This document shows, piece by piece, positions 1 to 10,647 of a stretch of DNA of 37,034 bases. The translations under genes were made by a program, and so were the position numbers. The stretch covers positions 1 to 37,034 of the forward strand of contig NZ_JALUKE010000068.1 in the NCBI RefSeq assembly GCF_027056685.1. Direction: 5' to 3'. The first letter of the stretch is position 1, and each line of letters opens with the position of its first letter. Under the pieces are notes generated by a model that was given only the letters and a program-made list of their open reading frames with translations, searched no databases and was not told where the DNA came from. This DNA comes from Sulfurimonas sp. Lineage in GTDB: Bacteria; Campylobacterota; Campylobacteria; Campylobacterales; Sulfurimonadaceae.

Positions 1-29
1 TCAACTTCAATAACATCTGCTTTAGCCAT
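1..29 (-). CDS. infA: translation initiation factor IF-1, N-terminal fragment (truncated by window edge)
   Basis: Reverse complement of 1-29 reads ATGGCTAAAGCAGATGTTATTGAAGT.. = MAKADVIEV, directly after map in the spc-type operon. Confidence 0.75.
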
Positions 30-50
30 TATAAGTCCTTTTTTTTACTC

Positions 51-809
51 TTAAGCAAGAGATAATATTTCAGCTTTACCGTTGATAACTGCAACAGTAT
101 GCTCATAGTGTGAACCGCGTAAACCATCGGTACTAACAACATCCCACCCATTTTCTAAAATAACAGGTTTCGCCTCTTTTTGACATATCATAGGTTCCAA
201 ACAAAAAACCATTCCATTTTTTATCTTCGGTCCAGCTTTTGCTTTTCCACCTTCAAGATAATTTGGAATCTCTGGTTCTTCATGAGGTTTTCGCCCTATT
301 CCATGTCCACAAAAGTTACGAAGAGGTACAAAACCACGCTCTAATATAAACTGCTCCATCATTGAAGAGAGTTCTTTAAAACGCATTCCCTGTTTAATAT
401 TTTCTATTGCATAATAGAGCGTATCTTTTGAACAGGCAATTAAATCTTCATCCTCTTTTGTAATTTCTCCTACACCCATACTAATTGCAGCATCACCAAA
501 CCAACCCTCAAGCTCTGTACCGACATCATAGCCAATAACATCACCCTCTTGGAGTTTATAGTCTGAAGGAATACCATGAATGATAACCTCATTAAGTGAA
601 GTACATACTGCGTTTGGAAAGCCGTAAAGACCTTTAAAAGATGGTTTTGCACCATGAGAGCGAATATAATCCTCTGCCATAGCATCCATCTCTTTAAGAG
701 TCATACCAACCTTTGTATTTTCACGAAGAAGTTCTAGCGTGCCACCAACAATTTTGTTGGCAGCTCTTAGTTTTTCTATTTCTGCTGGTTTTTTAAGTCC
801 GATAGCCAT
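51..809 (-). CDS. map: methionine aminopeptidase type I
   Basis: 252 aa; 'IIHGIP', 'GDVIGYDVGTELEGWFGDAA', 'CGHGIGRKPHEEPEIPNY' typical of MetAP; position after secY. Confidence 0.95.
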   Translation of the reverse strand: MAIGLKKPAEIEKLRAANKIVGGTLELLRENTKVGMTLKEMDAMAEDYIRSHGAKPSFKGLYGFPNAVCTSLNEVIIHGIPSDYKLQEGDVIGYDVGTELEGWFGDAAISMGVGEITKEDEDLIACSKDTLYYAIENIKQGMRFKELSSMMEQFILERGFVPLRNFCGHGIGRKPHEEPEIPNYLEGGKAKAGPKIKNGMVFCLEPMICQKEAKPVILENGWDVVSTDGLRGSHYEHTVAVINGKAEILSLA

Positions 810-811
810 AG

Positions 812-2074
812 TTATAGACCAACCGCACTTAAAGTTTCATATTTACTCATATAGATTTGCGCTTCAATTTTTCTCATAGTGTCAAGAGCAACTTGAACCA
901 CAATAAGAACCGCAGTACCACCAAAGAAAAATGGTACACCCATACCTTTAATAATCATAAATGGTAAAGTAGCCACAAGTCCAAGATACAAAGCACCTGT
1001 AAAAGTTAAATTACTCGCTGTTGTATTTAAAAACTCTTTTGTAGCATTACCAGTACGAATACCAGGAATAAAACCACCCTGTCGTTTAAGATTATCTGCT
1101 ATATCTTTTGCATTAAATGTAATAGATGCATAAAAGAATGCAAAGAAAATTACAAATGTAAATGTCAAGAAGTTAAAGAAGTAACCACCAGGATGTAAAA
1201 AGTCAGCTATTGCTTGAATAGTTGGATTTGTACTACTTCCTAAAACAGTCATTGGGAACATTAAAATCGCACTTGCAAAGATAACTGGAATAACACCAGC
1301 TAAGTTTACTTTAATTGGAATGTAATTCATAACTCGTTTATTTTGATTTTGCATCATAGTTTTTTTAGCATAGGTAACAGGTACACGGCGTTCGCCAAGT
1401 TCTACATAAATAATAATACCAACAGTTGCTAAAACTAATACAATTATAGCTATTACAGTTAAGAAACTCATAGCACCCGTATTTACCATTTCAACAGTTT
1501 GACCGATGGCTCTAGGAATTGCAGATACAATACCAGCAAAGATAATTAAAGAGATACCATTACCTATACCACTTTGAGTAATTTGTTCACCAATCCACAT
1601 AAGAAGCATAGTCCCTGCAAGCATAGAAACAGCAGAAAGAAGAATAAATGTGTTGTGATCAGCTAAAATAGCACTGTTACCACTAGGTCCTGTTAAACTC
1701 TCTAATCCAACACTCACACCTACTGCCTGAACTAAAGTAATAGCAATTGTTGCATAACGAATAATTTGCATATACTTAGTCATACCATCACGCTCTTTTT
1801 TCATTTGACCTAAAGTAGGAAAAGTTGCAGCAAGAAGCTCCATAATAATTGAAGCAGTGATGTAAGGCATAATACCAAGAGAAATTACAGATAATCTTTG
1901 AATAGCATTACCGCTAAACATATTCATAAGACCTAAGGCATCTGATTGGTGAGAGTTGAAGAATGAAGCAATAACAGAAGTATCTACGCCTGGAACTGGC
2001 ACATAAGCCAGAAGGCGGTAGATAAATAAAAAACCGATAGTAATAAGGATCTTATTAACTAGATTTTTATTCAT
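812..2074 (-). CDS. secY: preprotein translocase subunit SecY
   Basis: 420 aa multi-TM; 'YVPVPGVD', 'GIMPYITASIIMEL', 'GIGNGISLIIFAGI' motifs. Confidence 0.97.
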   Translation of the reverse strand: MNKNLVNKILITIGFLFIYRLLAYVPVPGVDTSVIASFFNSHQSDALGLMNMFSGNAIQRLSVISLGIMPYITASIIMELLAATFPTLGQMKKERDGMTKYMQIIRYATIAITLVQAVGVSVGLESLTGPSGNSAILADHNTFILLSAVSMLAGTMLLMWIGEQITQSGIGNGISLIIFAGIVSAIPRAIGQTVEMVNTGAMSFLTVIAIIVLVLATVGIIIYVELGERRVPVTYAKKTMMQNQNKRVMNYIPIKVNLAGVIPVIFASAILMFPMTVLGSSTNPTIQAIADFLHPGGYFFNFLTFTFVIFFAFFYASITFNAKDIADNLKRQGGFIPGIRTGNATKEFLNTTASNLTFTGALYLGLVATLPFMIIKGMGVPFFFGGTAVLIVVQVALDTMRKIEAQIYMSKYETLSAVGL

Positions 2075-2079
2075 AATAT

Positions 2080-2478
2080 TTAGTTACCTGTAGTAGTAAC
2101 GTTTTCGTCTTTAATTTTCGATGCTAAATCTTTCGCTTTTGCACCTACTAGTTTAATTTTAGCTACTGAATTTGCAACTTTATGAACACCACGGATTGTC
2201 TCCATTGTGATCTCTTCAAGTTCAGCTACAGCTTTAATTTTTTCTATGTTTATTACATATGGTTTCACTGTATTAGAGTGAAAACCAATTTTTGGTAAAC
2301 GTTTTGCAAGTGGTTGTTGCCCACCTTCAAAGTTTCTTTTTCTTTTGTAACCTGTACGAGACTTTTGACCTTTTTGACCACGAGCTGCAGTCTTACCAGT
2401 ACCAGAAGCTTGTCCACGACCAACTCTTTTACGAGAGTGAGTTGAACCCTCTGCAGGTTTTAAGTTTTCAATACCCAT
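2080..2478 (-). CDS. rplO: 50S ribosomal protein L15
   Basis: '[25 protein letters not shown]' L15 N-terminus. Confidence 0.95.
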   Translation of the reverse strand: MGIENLKPAEGSTHSRKRVGRGQASGTGKTAARGQKGQKSRTGYKRKRNFEGGQQPLAKRLPKIGFHSNTVKPYVINIEKIKAVAELEEITMETIRGVHKVANSVAKIKLVGAKAKDLASKIKDENVTTTGN

Positions 2479-2481
2479 TTT

Positions 2482-2931
2482 CTATCCTTTAATACGAGAA
2501 AGTGCTTCAACTGTAGCACGAACTAGTGTGTTTGGATTGTTTGAACCAATTGACTTAGTTAGTAAATCTTGGAAACCTGCAAGCTCAAGAACTGGACGAG
2601 CCGCACCACCTGCGATAAGTCCTGTACCTTCAGATGCTGGTTTTAAAAGAATTGTACTAGCATTGTACTTGTGTTCAATATCGTGAGCGATTGTAGTACC
2701 TTTAATCTTAACAGTAGTTAAGTTTTTAAATGCATTATCAACTGCTTTACGAATAGCATCAGGAACCTCTTTCGCTTTTCCTACACCATATCCAACAGTA
2801 CCGTTTTTATTACCAACGACAATAAGTGCAGTAAAACGAAATCTTCTACCACCCTTAACAACTTTTGTTACACGACCAATGTTTACAATTGATTCTTCAA
2901 ATTCATCTCTATTGATTTCTGTCATAGCCAT
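2482..2931 (-). CDS. rpsE: 30S ribosomal protein S5
   Basis: '[40 protein letters not shown]'. Confidence 0.97.
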   Translation of the reverse strand: MAMTEINRDEFEESIVNIGRVTKVVKGGRRFRFTALIVVGNKNGTVGYGVGKAKEVPDAIRKAVDNAFKNLTTVKIKGTTIAHDIEHKYNASTILLKPASEGTGLIAGGAARPVLELAGFQDLLTKSIGSNNPNTLVRATVEALSRIKG

Positions 2932-2937
2932 GCGCTC

Positions 2938-3294
2938 CTAGAACTTAATTTCGTTTGCACGAAGTGAATCACCAAACGCAGCAATAACGCCGTGATATTG
3001 GTAACCATTACGATCAAAAACAATTTCAGTGATGTTTGCTTCTTTTAGTTTAGCAGCGAATGCTTCACCAAGTGCAGCAGCACCTTCTTTGTTTGCTTTA
3101 TGACCAGTAGCCTTTGAATGTAGTGCGCATAAAGTTGTTGCAGTTGCATCATCTATAGCTTGTACACTGAGGTAACGGTTTGATTTAAATACAGAAACAC
3201 GAGGAAGTTCAGCACTACCAGATATCTTTGCACGAATACGACGCTTACGTTTTAAACGGTTAGCAATTTTGCTTTTTAATACTTTAGCATTCAT
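2938..3294 (-). CDS. rplR: 50S ribosomal protein L18
   Basis: '[18 protein letters not shown]...[20 protein letters not shown]'. Confidence 0.95.
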   Translation of the reverse strand: MNAKVLKSKIANRLKRKRRIRAKISGSAELPRVSVFKSNRYLSVQAIDDATATTLCALHSKATGHKANKEGAAALGEAFAAKLKEANITEIVFDRNGYQYHGVIAAFGDSLRANEIKF

Positions 3295-3307
3295 TTATCT
3301 TCCTCCC

Positions 3308-3844
3308 TTATTTCTTAGCAGTTTTACCGGCTTTACGCACGATATGTTCTTCCATGTATTTAACACCTTTACCTTTATACGGCTCTGGTGGACGGAATGA
3401 ACGGATTTCAGCAGCAACTTGACCTAACATTTGTTTGTCATGGCTTTTGAGTGTAATTACATTCTTCTCAACAACTGCTTCGAGACCTTCTGGTAAATCA
3501 TAGTTAATATCATGAGAGAAACCAAGTTGTAAATTAAGAACTCTACCTTTAACAGCAGCTCTATAACCAACACCATTGATTTCAAGTTTTTTCTCATAAC
3601 CAGTAGTCAAACCAGTAACTATATTTTGAGCTAATGCTCTAAAAGTTCCCCAGAAAGCTCTGTGTTCACGAGAGTCAGATATATTTTTAAAAGTTAAAGT
3701 ATTTCCTTCAACATCAAAAGTAACATACCCTTTAGTGTCTAAATCAACACTAGTTTTACCTTTTGTAAAAGTGATAACATTTCCATTTGTAGTAACAGTG
3801 ATGTCACTAGCAAATTCTACAGGATTTTTTCCAATTCTTGACAT
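3308..3844 (-). CDS. rplF: 50S ribosomal protein L6
   Basis: 'MSRIGKNPV...FRPPEPYKGKGVKYMEEHIVRKAGKTAKK'. Confidence 0.97.
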   Translation of the reverse strand: MSRIGKNPVEFASDITVTTNGNVITFTKGKTSVDLDTKGYVTFDVEGNTLTFKNISDSREHRAFWGTFRALAQNIVTGLTTGYEKKLEINGVGYRAAVKGRVLNLQLGFSHDINYDLPEGLEAVVEKNVITLKSHDKQMLGQVAAEIRSFRPPEPYKGKGVKYMEEHIVRKAGKTAKK

Positions 3845-3853
3845 GCTATACTC

Positions 3854-4252
3854 CTACCATACCGTACACATAACTTCACCACCAATACCAAGCTCATAAG
3901 CTTTGTCATTTGGTAGTACGCCATGTGAAGTACTTACTATAATAGTTCCGTAACCATTTTTGAAACGCTTAATATCTTCTTTACCTTTGTAAACACGACG
4001 ACCAGGTTTAGAAACTCTTTTCATTTCATTAATTACACATTTTTCATTATCATCATACTTAAGTACAACTTTAATAGTTTTTTTAACGCCATCTTCGATA
4101 ACATTATAAGATTCAATGTAACCTTTATCAGCTAAGATATTTGCTACAGCTTCAACGCTCTTAGAGTGTACTAAAGTTGTAACTGGTAATCTTCTCATAC
4201 CAGCATTACGAATACGCGTTAACGCATCTGATACTAGATCATTTATTGCCAT
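3854..4252 (-). CDS. rpsH: 30S ribosomal protein S8
   Basis: '[13 protein letters not shown]...[33 protein letters not shown]'. Confidence 0.97.
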   Translation of the reverse strand: MAINDLVSDALTRIRNAGMRRLPVTTLVHSKSVEAVANILADKGYIESYNVIEDGVKKTIKVVLKYDDNEKCVINEMKRVSKPGRRVYKGKEDIKRFKNGYGTIIVSTSHGVLPNDKAYELGIGGEVMCTVW

Positions 4253-4271
4253 TTTATTATTCCTTGTTTGT

Positions 4272-4301
4272 AGTTAGCACTTTATAAATAAATTGCTAAC
4301 T
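4272..4301 (-). promoter_or_regulatory. 8 bp stem / 14 nt loop hairpin in the rpsH 5' leader (rpsN-rpsH gap)
   Basis: AGTTAGCA ... TGCTAACT inside the only sizeable (76 bp) gap of the operon. Confidence 0.4.
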
Positions 4302-4328
4302 GCTAATGATTAGAAGTTTCCTCTTGGC

Positions 4329-4514
4329 TTACCAAGAAGACTTTCTAACACCTGGGATTAATCCCTCGTTTGCCATTTTTCTAAAACAAATACGACAAAT
4401 TCCAAAATCTCTAAGAACAGAGTGTGGACGACCACAAATCTGACAACGTGTATATCCACGTACTTTAAATTTTGGAGTTCTGTTAGCTTTAGCTATCATA
4501 GACTTTTTAGCCAT
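4329..4514 (-). CDS. rpsN: 30S ribosomal protein S14, zinc-binding (C+) type
   Basis: 61 aa with CQIC..CRIC zinc-ribbon cysteines. Confidence 0.95.
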   Translation of the reverse strand: MAKKSMIAKANRTPKFKVRGYTRCQICGRPHSVLRDFGICRICFRKMANEGLIPGVRKSSW

Positions 4515-5059
4515 TAGTTACTCCCTTTAGTAAAAGGCATTCCCATTTTCTCTAGTAGAGTAAACGCAGCCTTATCAGAATCAGCAGTTGTAACAACTGT
4601 GATATTCATACCGTGGATTTGCATGATTGAATCATAGCTAACCTCTGGGAAAATAAGTTGTTCTTGAAGACCGAAGTTATAGTTACCACGACCGTCAAAT
4701 CCATTACTTGGAACGCCACGGAAATCTTTTACACGAGGAAGTGCAATAGATACGAGGCGATCAAAGAAGTTATACATATTTTCACCACGAAGAGTTACAC
4801 GAACACCAACTGGCATACCTTCACGAACCTTGAAACCTGCAACAGATTTCTTAGCGATTACTGTAGAAGCTTTTTGACCAGCGATAGTTGTAATAGTATC
4901 TTCAATGTTTTGAATAAGTTTGTTATCTTTCATAGCAAAACCAGCACCAACAGAGATAATAACTTTATCTAATGCAGGAATCTGCATTACATTTTTAATA
5001 TCTAAAGCTGCTTGAATCTCTGGCTTGAGAGATAAATATTTTTCTTTTAAACGAGCCAT
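4514..5059 (-). CDS. rplE: 50S ribosomal protein L5
   Basis: '[32 protein letters not shown]'. Confidence 0.97.
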   Translation of the reverse strand: MARLKEKYLSLKPEIQAALDIKNVMQIPALDKVIISVGAGFAMKDNKLIQNIEDTITTIAGQKASTVIAKKSVAGFKVREGMPVGVRVTLRGENMYNFFDRLVSIALPRVKDFRGVPSNGFDGRGNYNFGLQEQLIFPEVSYDSIMQIHGMNITVVTTADSDKAAFTLLEKMGMPFTKGSN

Positions 5060-5063
5060 CTAA

Positions 5064-5294
5064 TTATGCCTCCACTTTACGTACATTTGAAACATCGATA
5101 GGCATTTCTTTATTGATATGCCCACCTTTAGTGTTCTCTTCAGTTGGTTTAATCGCTTTTTTAGCAATTTTACAACCCTCTACGATTACTTTGTTTTTCT
5201 TTGGCATAACTGCAAGTACAGCTGCTTTTGTACCCTTGTCATCACCAGCGATAATTTCTACCATATCGCCTTTTTTGAAATTAAATTTTGCCAT
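5064..5294 (-). CDS. rplX: 50S ribosomal protein L24
   Basis: KOW-type '[23 protein letters not shown]'. Confidence 0.95.
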   Translation of the reverse strand: MAKFNFKKGDMVEIIAGDDKGTKAAVLAVMPKKNKVIVEGCKIAKKAIKPTEENTKGGHINKEMPIDVSNVRKVEA

Positions 5295-5662
5295 TACACA
5301 ACCTCCGGAGCAAGAGATACAATTTTCATGAATCCAGCGTAACGCACTTCACGACCAATTGGTCCAAAAATACGAGTACCGATAGGCTCTCTCTTGTCAT
5401 CAAGTATTACAGCTGCATTGTCATCAAAACGGATTAGTGAACCATTTTCACGCTGAACTTCTTTATGAGTTCTTACAACAACAGCTTTTACAACTTTACC
5501 TTTTTTAACTTTAGCAGTTGGAATCGCTTTTTTTACAGAAGCGACAATAACATCACCTACTGAAGCATAACGACGCTTAGAACCACCAAGTACCTTAATA
5601 CACATAATCTCTTTAGCACCTGTATTATCAGCTACATTCAGACGAGTAAAACCTTGAATCAT
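5294..5662 (-). CDS. rplN: 50S ribosomal protein L14
   Basis: '[33 protein letters not shown]'. Confidence 0.97.
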   Translation of the reverse strand: MIQGFTRLNVADNTGAKEIMCIKVLGGSKRRYASVGDVIVASVKKAIPTAKVKKGKVVKAVVVRTHKEVQRENGSLIRFDDNAAVILDDKREPIGTRIFGPIGREVRYAGFMKIVSLAPEVV

Positions 5663-5663
5663 A

Positions 5664-5909
5664 CTACGCTCCTTTTACAACTGACTTAAGTCTAAAAGAT
5701 TTAGTCTTAGAAAGTGGACGACATTCGATTGCAATAATCTCATCTCCAACTTTTACTTCATTACGCTCATCATGTACCAAGTACTTTTTGAAACGTTTTA
5801 CAACTTTATGATAACGAGGATGCATTACACGGCGTTCAACAACAATAGATACTGTTTTATCACCTGCAATTTTAATTACGTTACCTTGAATTTCACGTTT
5901 ATTAGCCAT
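5664..5909 (-). CDS. rpsQ: 30S ribosomal protein S17
   Basis: '[35 protein letters not shown]'. Confidence 0.95.
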   Translation of the reverse strand: MANKREIQGNVIKIAGDKTVSIVVERRVMHPRYHKVVKRFKKYLVHDERNEVKVGDEIIAIECRPLSKTKSFRLKSVVKGA

Positions 5910-5919
5910 CGCTCGTCCC

Positions 5920-6108
5920 CTAGTTTGCTACTGCAGCAAGTGCAGTATTGATTCTAGCAATATCTTTTTTAGCAACACGAAGTTCGCTAGTATTTTGTAA
6001 TTGCATCATCTTTTGTTTAATTTTTAAAGTAAACAATTCAGTTTTTTTCTCTTTAAGCATTGCTTGAAGCTCTGCTGCTGTTTTATCTGCTAAATCAGAA
6101 TATTTCAT
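5920..6108 (-). CDS. rpmC: 50S ribosomal protein L29
   Basis: 62 aa; '[41 protein letters not shown]'. Confidence 0.93.
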   Translation of the reverse strand: MKYSDLADKTAAELQAMLKEKKTELFTLKIKQKMMQLQNTSELRVAKKDIARINTALAAVAN

Positions 6109-6514
6109 TGCTCATCTCCGCAGTAATAATTTTTGTTTTGAATGGTAACTTGTGCATAGCAAGAGTTAACGCTTCACGAGCGATATCATGTGGCACACCA
6201 CCCATTTCAAAAATGATACGACCTGGTTTGATGTTCATTACCCATTGATCAACTGCACCTTTACCTTTACCCATACGAGTTTCAAGAGGTTTAGCAGTTA
6301 ATGGTTTAGCAGGGAATACACGAATCCAAATTTTACCATTTCTTTTAATGTGACGAGTAGAAGAGATACGAGCCGATTCAATCTGACGAGAGTTGATACG
6401 ACCAGCTTCTACTGCTTTTAATGCAATGTCACCAAAAGCTAATTTGTAACCTGAACGAGCATAACCACGGTTACGACCTTTCATTACCTTACGATATTTT
6501 GTTCTTTTTGGCAT
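6095..6514 (-). CDS. rplP: 50S ribosomal protein L16 (start taken at MPKRTKYRK)
   Basis: '[19 protein letters not shown]'; ORF track starts 2 codons earlier. Confidence 0.95.
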   Translation of the reverse strand: MPKRTKYRKVMKGRNRGYARSGYKLAFGDIALKAVEAGRINSRQIESARISSTRHIKRNGKIWIRVFPAKPLTAKPLETRMGKGKGAVDQWVMNIKPGRIIFEMGGVPHDIAREALTLAMHKLPFKTKIITAEMSNEIF

Positions 6515-6522
6515 TAACATAA

Positions 6523-7236
6523 TTATTCAGCCTTTTCACTATTTTCACGACGCGGTTTTCTTGGACGGCGTTCTTTTTTCTCTTCTTTTGCTTCTGCAGG
6601 AATACCTTTAGTAAGTACTTCACCTTTGAAGATCCATACTTTTACACCGATAATACCGTATGTAGTATGCGCTTCAGCAAAACCATAATCGATTTTTGCA
6701 CGAAGTGTATGAAGAGGAACACGACCTTCTAAATACCACTCAGTACGAGCCATTTCAGCACCACCAAGACGACCAGCAACTGCTACTTTGATACCTTTAG
6801 CACCAGATCTTTGCGCACCTTGCATAACTTTTTTCATAGCTCTTCTAAACGCAATACGACGCTCAAGTTGAGTAGCAACATTTTCAGCAACTAATTGCGC
6901 TGAAGTTTGTGCTTTTTTCTCTTCTTTAATGTTAATAGAGATAGCTTTACCAACTAACTTTTGAAGAGCAGTTTTAAGTTTCTCAATATCAGCACCTTTT
7001 TTCCCAATAATAATACCAGGACGAGCTGCAACGATAGTTACACGAAGTCTTTTCACTGTTCTTTCAATGATGATGTTAGAAACACCAGCATAGTAAAGTT
7101 CTTTCTTTAAAAATGTTCTTATCTTGTGATCTTCACCTAAAGCTGCCGGAGCAGTTTTAAAATTAGGAAACCATCTTGATTCCCAGTTACGGTTGATTCC
7201 AAGACGCAAACCAATAGGATTAACTTTTTGACCCAT
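6523..7236 (-). CDS. rpsC: 30S ribosomal protein S3
   Basis: '[23 protein letters not shown]', KH-domain '[16 protein letters not shown]'. Confidence 0.97.
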   Translation of the reverse strand: MGQKVNPIGLRLGINRNWESRWFPNFKTAPAALGEDHKIRTFLKKELYYAGVSNIIIERTVKRLRVTIVAARPGIIIGKKGADIEKLKTALQKLVGKAISINIKEEKKAQTSAQLVAENVATQLERRIAFRRAMKKVMQGAQRSGAKGIKVAVAGRLGGAEMARTEWYLEGRVPLHTLRAKIDYGFAEAHTTYGIIGVKVWIFKGEVLTKGIPAEAKEEKKERRPRKPRRENSEKAE

Positions 7237-7237
7237 A

Positions 7238-7555
7238 CTATTTACCCTCTACTTCTACTAAGATATGTGCTGTTGGTTTTCTAATACCTGAAGCCATACC
7301 ACGAGCTCGTGGACGGAAACGCTTAAGTACAGGACCATTGTCAACACGACATGATGTAATTACACAATCTTCAGCTTCACTACCACTGTTAGCAACTGCA
7401 GATGCAATTACTTTAGAGATAATTTTTGCTGCCTTATTTGGAGTGAATTCTAAAGCTGCCATAGCCTCTTCAGCATTCATACCCTGCACTTCACGAGCAA
7501 TAAGACGAGATTTGATCGGAGATACACGGATAAATTTTAATAATGCTCTAGCCAT
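7238..7555 (-). CDS. rplV: 50S ribosomal protein L22
   Basis: '[28 protein letters not shown]'. Confidence 0.95.
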   Translation of the reverse strand: MARALLKFIRVSPIKSRLIAREVQGMNAEEAMAALEFTPNKAAKIISKVIASAVANSGSEAEDCVITSCRVDNGPVLKRFRPRARGMASGIRKPTAHILVEVEGK

Positions 7556-7557
7556 GA

Positions 7558-7833
7558 CTACCCCTTCTTCTGAACAGAGCCCTTATGGCCCTTAAATGTA
7601 CGAGTTGGTGCAAATTCACCAAGTTTATAACCAATGTGATTCTCTGTAACATATACAGGAACAAATTGGCGACCATTATGAACATTTAATGTTAAACCAA
7701 CCATTTCAGGAAGAACCATAGATCTTCTTGACCAAGTTTTAATAGGTTTTTTATCTCCACTAGCTTTCGCTGCTTCAACTTTTTTCATTAAATGAGCATC
7801 TACGAATGGACCTTTTTTTACTGAACGAGCCAT
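7558..7833 (-). CDS. rpsS: 30S ribosomal protein S19
   Basis: '[19 protein letters not shown]...[12 protein letters not shown]'. Confidence 0.97.
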   Translation of the reverse strand: MARSVKKGPFVDAHLMKKVEAAKASGDKKPIKTWSRRSMVLPEMVGLTLNVHNGRQFVPVYVTENHIGYKLGEFAPTRTFKGHKGSVQKKG

Positions 7834-7834
7834 A

Positions 7835-8680
7835 TTAGCCTACCCTTTTTGCATTTGGTTTACGACGAGTGATGATTAATTTATCACTTGCTTTCTTACG
7901 ACGAGTTTTAGCACCCTTAGTTGGTTTACCCCAAGGAGTAACTGGATGACGACCTGAATTCGTTTTACCTTCACCACCACCATGTGGGTGATCAATAGGG
8001 TTCATAGCAGAACCACGAGTTTGAGGACGAATACCCAAGTGACGTTGACGACCAGCTTTTGCTATTACTATATTTGAAAATTCTTCATTCCCAACAATAC
8101 CAACTGTTGCCATACATTCACCAAGAACTAAACGCATTTCAGATGAAGGCATACGTAATGAAACATATTTACCATCACGACCCATAATTTGAGCAGATGT
8201 TCCAGCTGAACGTACCATTTGTCCACCTTTTCCAACTTTTAACTCAACATTATGAACAAGTGTACCAACAGGAATGTTTTGAAGTTTCATAGCATTACCT
8301 GCTTTAACATCTAAACCAGTATCTGCAGATGCAATTTTATCGCCTACACTTAAACCTTTTGGTTGTAAAATATATCTTTTTTCACCATCAGCATAAGTGA
8401 TAAGTGCAATACGACAGTTACGGTACGGATCATATTCGATTGTACTTACTGTTCCTTCAATACCAAATTTATCTCTTTTAAAATCGATAATACGGTAAAG
8501 TTTTTTAGCACCTGCTTGTTTATGACGAGATGTGATACGACCATTATTGTTACGACCAGCAGTTGTTGGAAGTTTTGTTAATAATGAACGAACGCTCGCT
8601 TTAGCAGTGATATCTGAACTATCTACATTCGTATAAAAACGACGAGATGGAGTTATCGGTCTATAAGTTTTAATTGCCAT
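7835..8680 (-). CDS. rplB: 50S ribosomal protein L2 (start taken at MAIKTYRP, 8680)
   Basis: '[14 protein letters not shown]...[13 protein letters not shown]'; the 10-aa ORF extension overlaps rplW and is unlikely. Confidence 0.97.
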   Translation of the reverse strand: MAIKTYRPITPSRRFYTNVDSSDITAKASVRSLLTKLPTTAGRNNNGRITSRHKQAGAKKLYRIIDFKRDKFGIEGTVSTIEYDPYRNCRIALITYADGEKRYILQPKGLSVGDKIASADTGLDVKAGNAMKLQNIPVGTLVHNVELKVGKGGQMVRSAGTSAQIMGRDGKYVSLRMPSSEMRLVLGECMATVGIVGNEEFSNIVIAKAGRQRHLGIRPQTRGSAMNPIDHPHGGGEGKTNSGRHPVTPWGKPTKGAKTRRKKASDKLIITRRKPNAKRVG

Positions 8681-8681
8681 C

Positions 8682-8963
8682 TTATACCGCCAAACTTTCG
8701 ATTTGTGCACCCTCAGGTAAAGTTACATAAAACTTTTTAAAGTCATTTTGTTTACCAGCTACACCACGGAATCGTTTTACTTTTCCGCTTTGATTTAGAG
8801 AGTTTATTTTTGTTGGAATAATTCCGAAATACTCTCTAAAAACCTCTTTAAGACCTGTTTTACTCATACGAGGTGATGTTTGAACAACAATAACACCATC
8901 TTCTTGTAAACCTAAAGTCTTTTCTGTATAAAGTATAGATTTAATATCTGTAATATCAGCCAT
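8682..8963 (-). CDS. rplW: 50S ribosomal protein L23
   Basis: Position and '[18 protein letters not shown]...[34 protein letters not shown]'. Confidence 0.93.
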   Translation of the reverse strand: MADITDIKSILYTEKTLGLQEDGVIVVQTSPRMSKTGLKEVFREYFGIIPTKINSLNQSGKVKRFRGVAGKQNDFKKFYVTLPEGAQIESLAV

Positions 8964-9577
8964 TACTTAGCCTCACTTGTCAAAGTTTCCCATACAGCTT
9001 TTTCTATCACGATAGAGCGATAGTTTGCAGCTAAGTATGCATTTAACTCATTTGATTCGATTACATATGTTGCATTTAAATTTTCAAATGCTAAAAATGT
9101 TTTCTCATCTAATAAAGATTTAACAAAAAGTGTATCTCTTTGGTTAAGTGCTTTGAACATTGCTGCAGCGTCTTTAGTTTTACCAGACTCAACAGAGATG
9201 CTATCTACAACAAAAAGAGTACCATTTTGTGCATGCTCATTTAAAGCAAAGTTTAAAGCAAGTTTCTTTTGCTTTTTATTTACTTTTAAATCATAGTTGC
9301 GGTTGTTTTGAGAACCAAAAGCTTTACCACCACCTACGAAGATTGGAGAACGACGTGAACCAGCACGAGCGCGTCCGCCACCTTTTTGAGCCCATGGTTT
9401 TTTACCACCACCACGCACTTCACTTCTACCTTTAGTAGTCGCTGTATTTGCACGTTGTGCAGCTTGAGCAGACTTAACATAAAGGTAAAGGTTGTGAGGG
9501 TTGATTCCTGAGAAATTCTCAGGTAATGCTAACTCAGATGCTTTTTCCATTTTTTCATTTAAAACGATTGCGCTCAT
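8963..9577 (-). CDS. rplD: 50S ribosomal protein L4
   Basis: '[34 protein letters not shown]'. Confidence 0.97.
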   Translation of the reverse strand: MSAIVLNEKMEKASELALPENFSGINPHNLYLYVKSAQAAQRANTATTKGRSEVRGGGKKPWAQKGGGRARAGSRRSPIFVGGGKAFGSQNNRNYDLKVNKKQKKLALNFALNEHAQNGTLFVVDSISVESGKTKDAAAMFKALNQRDTLFVKSLLDEKTFLAFENLNATYVIESNELNAYLAANYRSIVIEKAVWETLTSEAK

Positions 9578-10152
9578 TATTTAGCTACCTTTACACGACC
9601 TAAAGCACCGTTTGCACCACTTACTGAACCTAAAACCGCGATGATTTTATTTTCAGCATCGAAAGAAACGATCTCATTTTTTACGCTATTTTTTGTGTTT
9701 CCGTAATGACCTGGCATTTTTTTACCTTTCATTACGCGACCTGGCCATTCAGCATTACCGATTGAACCTGTTCTACGACCAAATCTATGACCGTGAGATG
9801 CAGGACCACCACCGAAATTCCAGCGCTTCATTGCACCTGAAAAACCACGACCTTTAGTGTTGAAAGTAGATCTGACTACACTAGCTTCTGCTAATGGAGC
9901 GATATCTAAATCACCAGCTTCAGTGTTTGCTACTTCTAAAGTAACAAAACGGTTAAATTCAGATGGAAGGCTGTATTTCTTTTGTTGACCTTCAATTGCT
10001 TTATTCATTTTTTTACCGCTGTTGTAAGCAACAATAGCAGTACCTTCATTCACTTCACACACTTTCGCATCTAAAACTCTTAATAGAGTGACTGGTTTAG
10101 ATGGAACTGTGATAGTACGGCTCATTCCGATTTTTTCAACAATATATTCCAC
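9577..10152 (-). CDS. rplC: 50S ribosomal protein L3
   Basis: '[34 protein letters not shown]'. Confidence 0.97.
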   Translation of the reverse strand: MEYIVEKIGMSRTITVPSKPVTLLRVLDAKVCEVNEGTAIVAYNSGKKMNKAIEGQQKKYSLPSEFNRFVTLEVANTEAGDLDIAPLAEASVVRSTFNTKGRGFSGAMKRWNFGGGPASHGHRFGRRTGSIGNAEWPGRVMKGKKMPGHYGNTKNSVKNEIVSFDAENKIIAVLGSVSGANGALGRVKVAK

Positions 10153-10160
10153 GATTACTC

Positions 10161-10472
10161 CTATTTGTCCATAGAGCGAACTTCAACGTCCACTTCTGGT
10201 GCAAGATCTAGTTTCATTAATGAATCTACAGTTTCAGGTGTAGCAGAAACGATGTCGATCATTCTTGCGTGCATACGAATTTCAAATTGCTCACGAGCTT
10301 TTTTGTTAACGTGAACTGATTTCAAAACAGTATATTTACGAATTTTTGTTGGTAAAGGGATTGGACCACGAATTGCAGCACCTGTACGCTTTACAGCCTC
10401 AACTATTGACGCTACTGATCTATCAAGTACACGATGATCGTAAGCTTTCAATTTTAAACGAATTTTTTCCAT
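10161..10472 (-). CDS. rpsJ: 30S ribosomal protein S10
   Basis: '[39 protein letters not shown]'. Confidence 0.97.
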   Translation of the reverse strand: MEKIRLKLKAYDHRVLDRSVASIVEAVKRTGAAIRGPIPLPTKIRKYTVLKSVHVNKKAREQFEIRMHARMIDIVSATPETVDSLMKLDLAPEVDVEVRSMDK

Positions 10473-10527
10473 GTTTTTCCTTCTAAAGAACTCGTTGGAT
10501 CCTAGCCCAACTATTTAAGGGAGCGGA

Positions 10528-10556
10528 ATTATACTCCATTCACTCGAATTATTCAA
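10528..10556 (-). promoter_or_regulatory. sigma70-type promoter of the ribosomal protein operon
   Basis: Minus strand reads TTGAAT (10556-10551), 17 nt, TATAAT (10533-10528), about 56 nt upstream of the rpsJ ATG; RBS AGAAGGA precedes the start. Confidence 0.8.
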
Positions 10557-10593
10557 GGATTTGGGGGGTAAAAAGTGATTTTATTGTAAATTT

Positions 10594-10614
10594 ATTTCCT
10601 TTTAATAAGGAAAT
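10594..10614. promoter_or_regulatory. 8+8 bp inverted repeat ATTTCCTT-TTAAT-AAGGAAAT, possible operator
   Basis: Perfect dyad in the divergent intergenic region, 34 bp upstream of the ATPase ATG. Confidence 0.4.
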
Positions 10615-10647
10615 GATAACATTGTAATTCTAAAAAATAGGAAAATT

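Noticed and set aside
470-685. Antisense/alternate-frame ORF inside map
   Set aside because: Overlaps a clearly conserved gene; no recognisable protein features.
2292-2492. Plus-strand ORF opposite rplO
   Set aside because: Antisense to a ribosomal protein gene; low-complexity translation.
4658-5342. Several plus-strand ORFs (4658-4972, 5113-5331, 5118-5342) opposite rplE/rplX/rplN
   Set aside because: Shadow ORFs of conserved genes.
8681-8710. 10-aa N-terminal extension of the L2 ORF
   Set aside because: Overlaps rplW; the canonical MAIKTYRP start at 8680 fits better.
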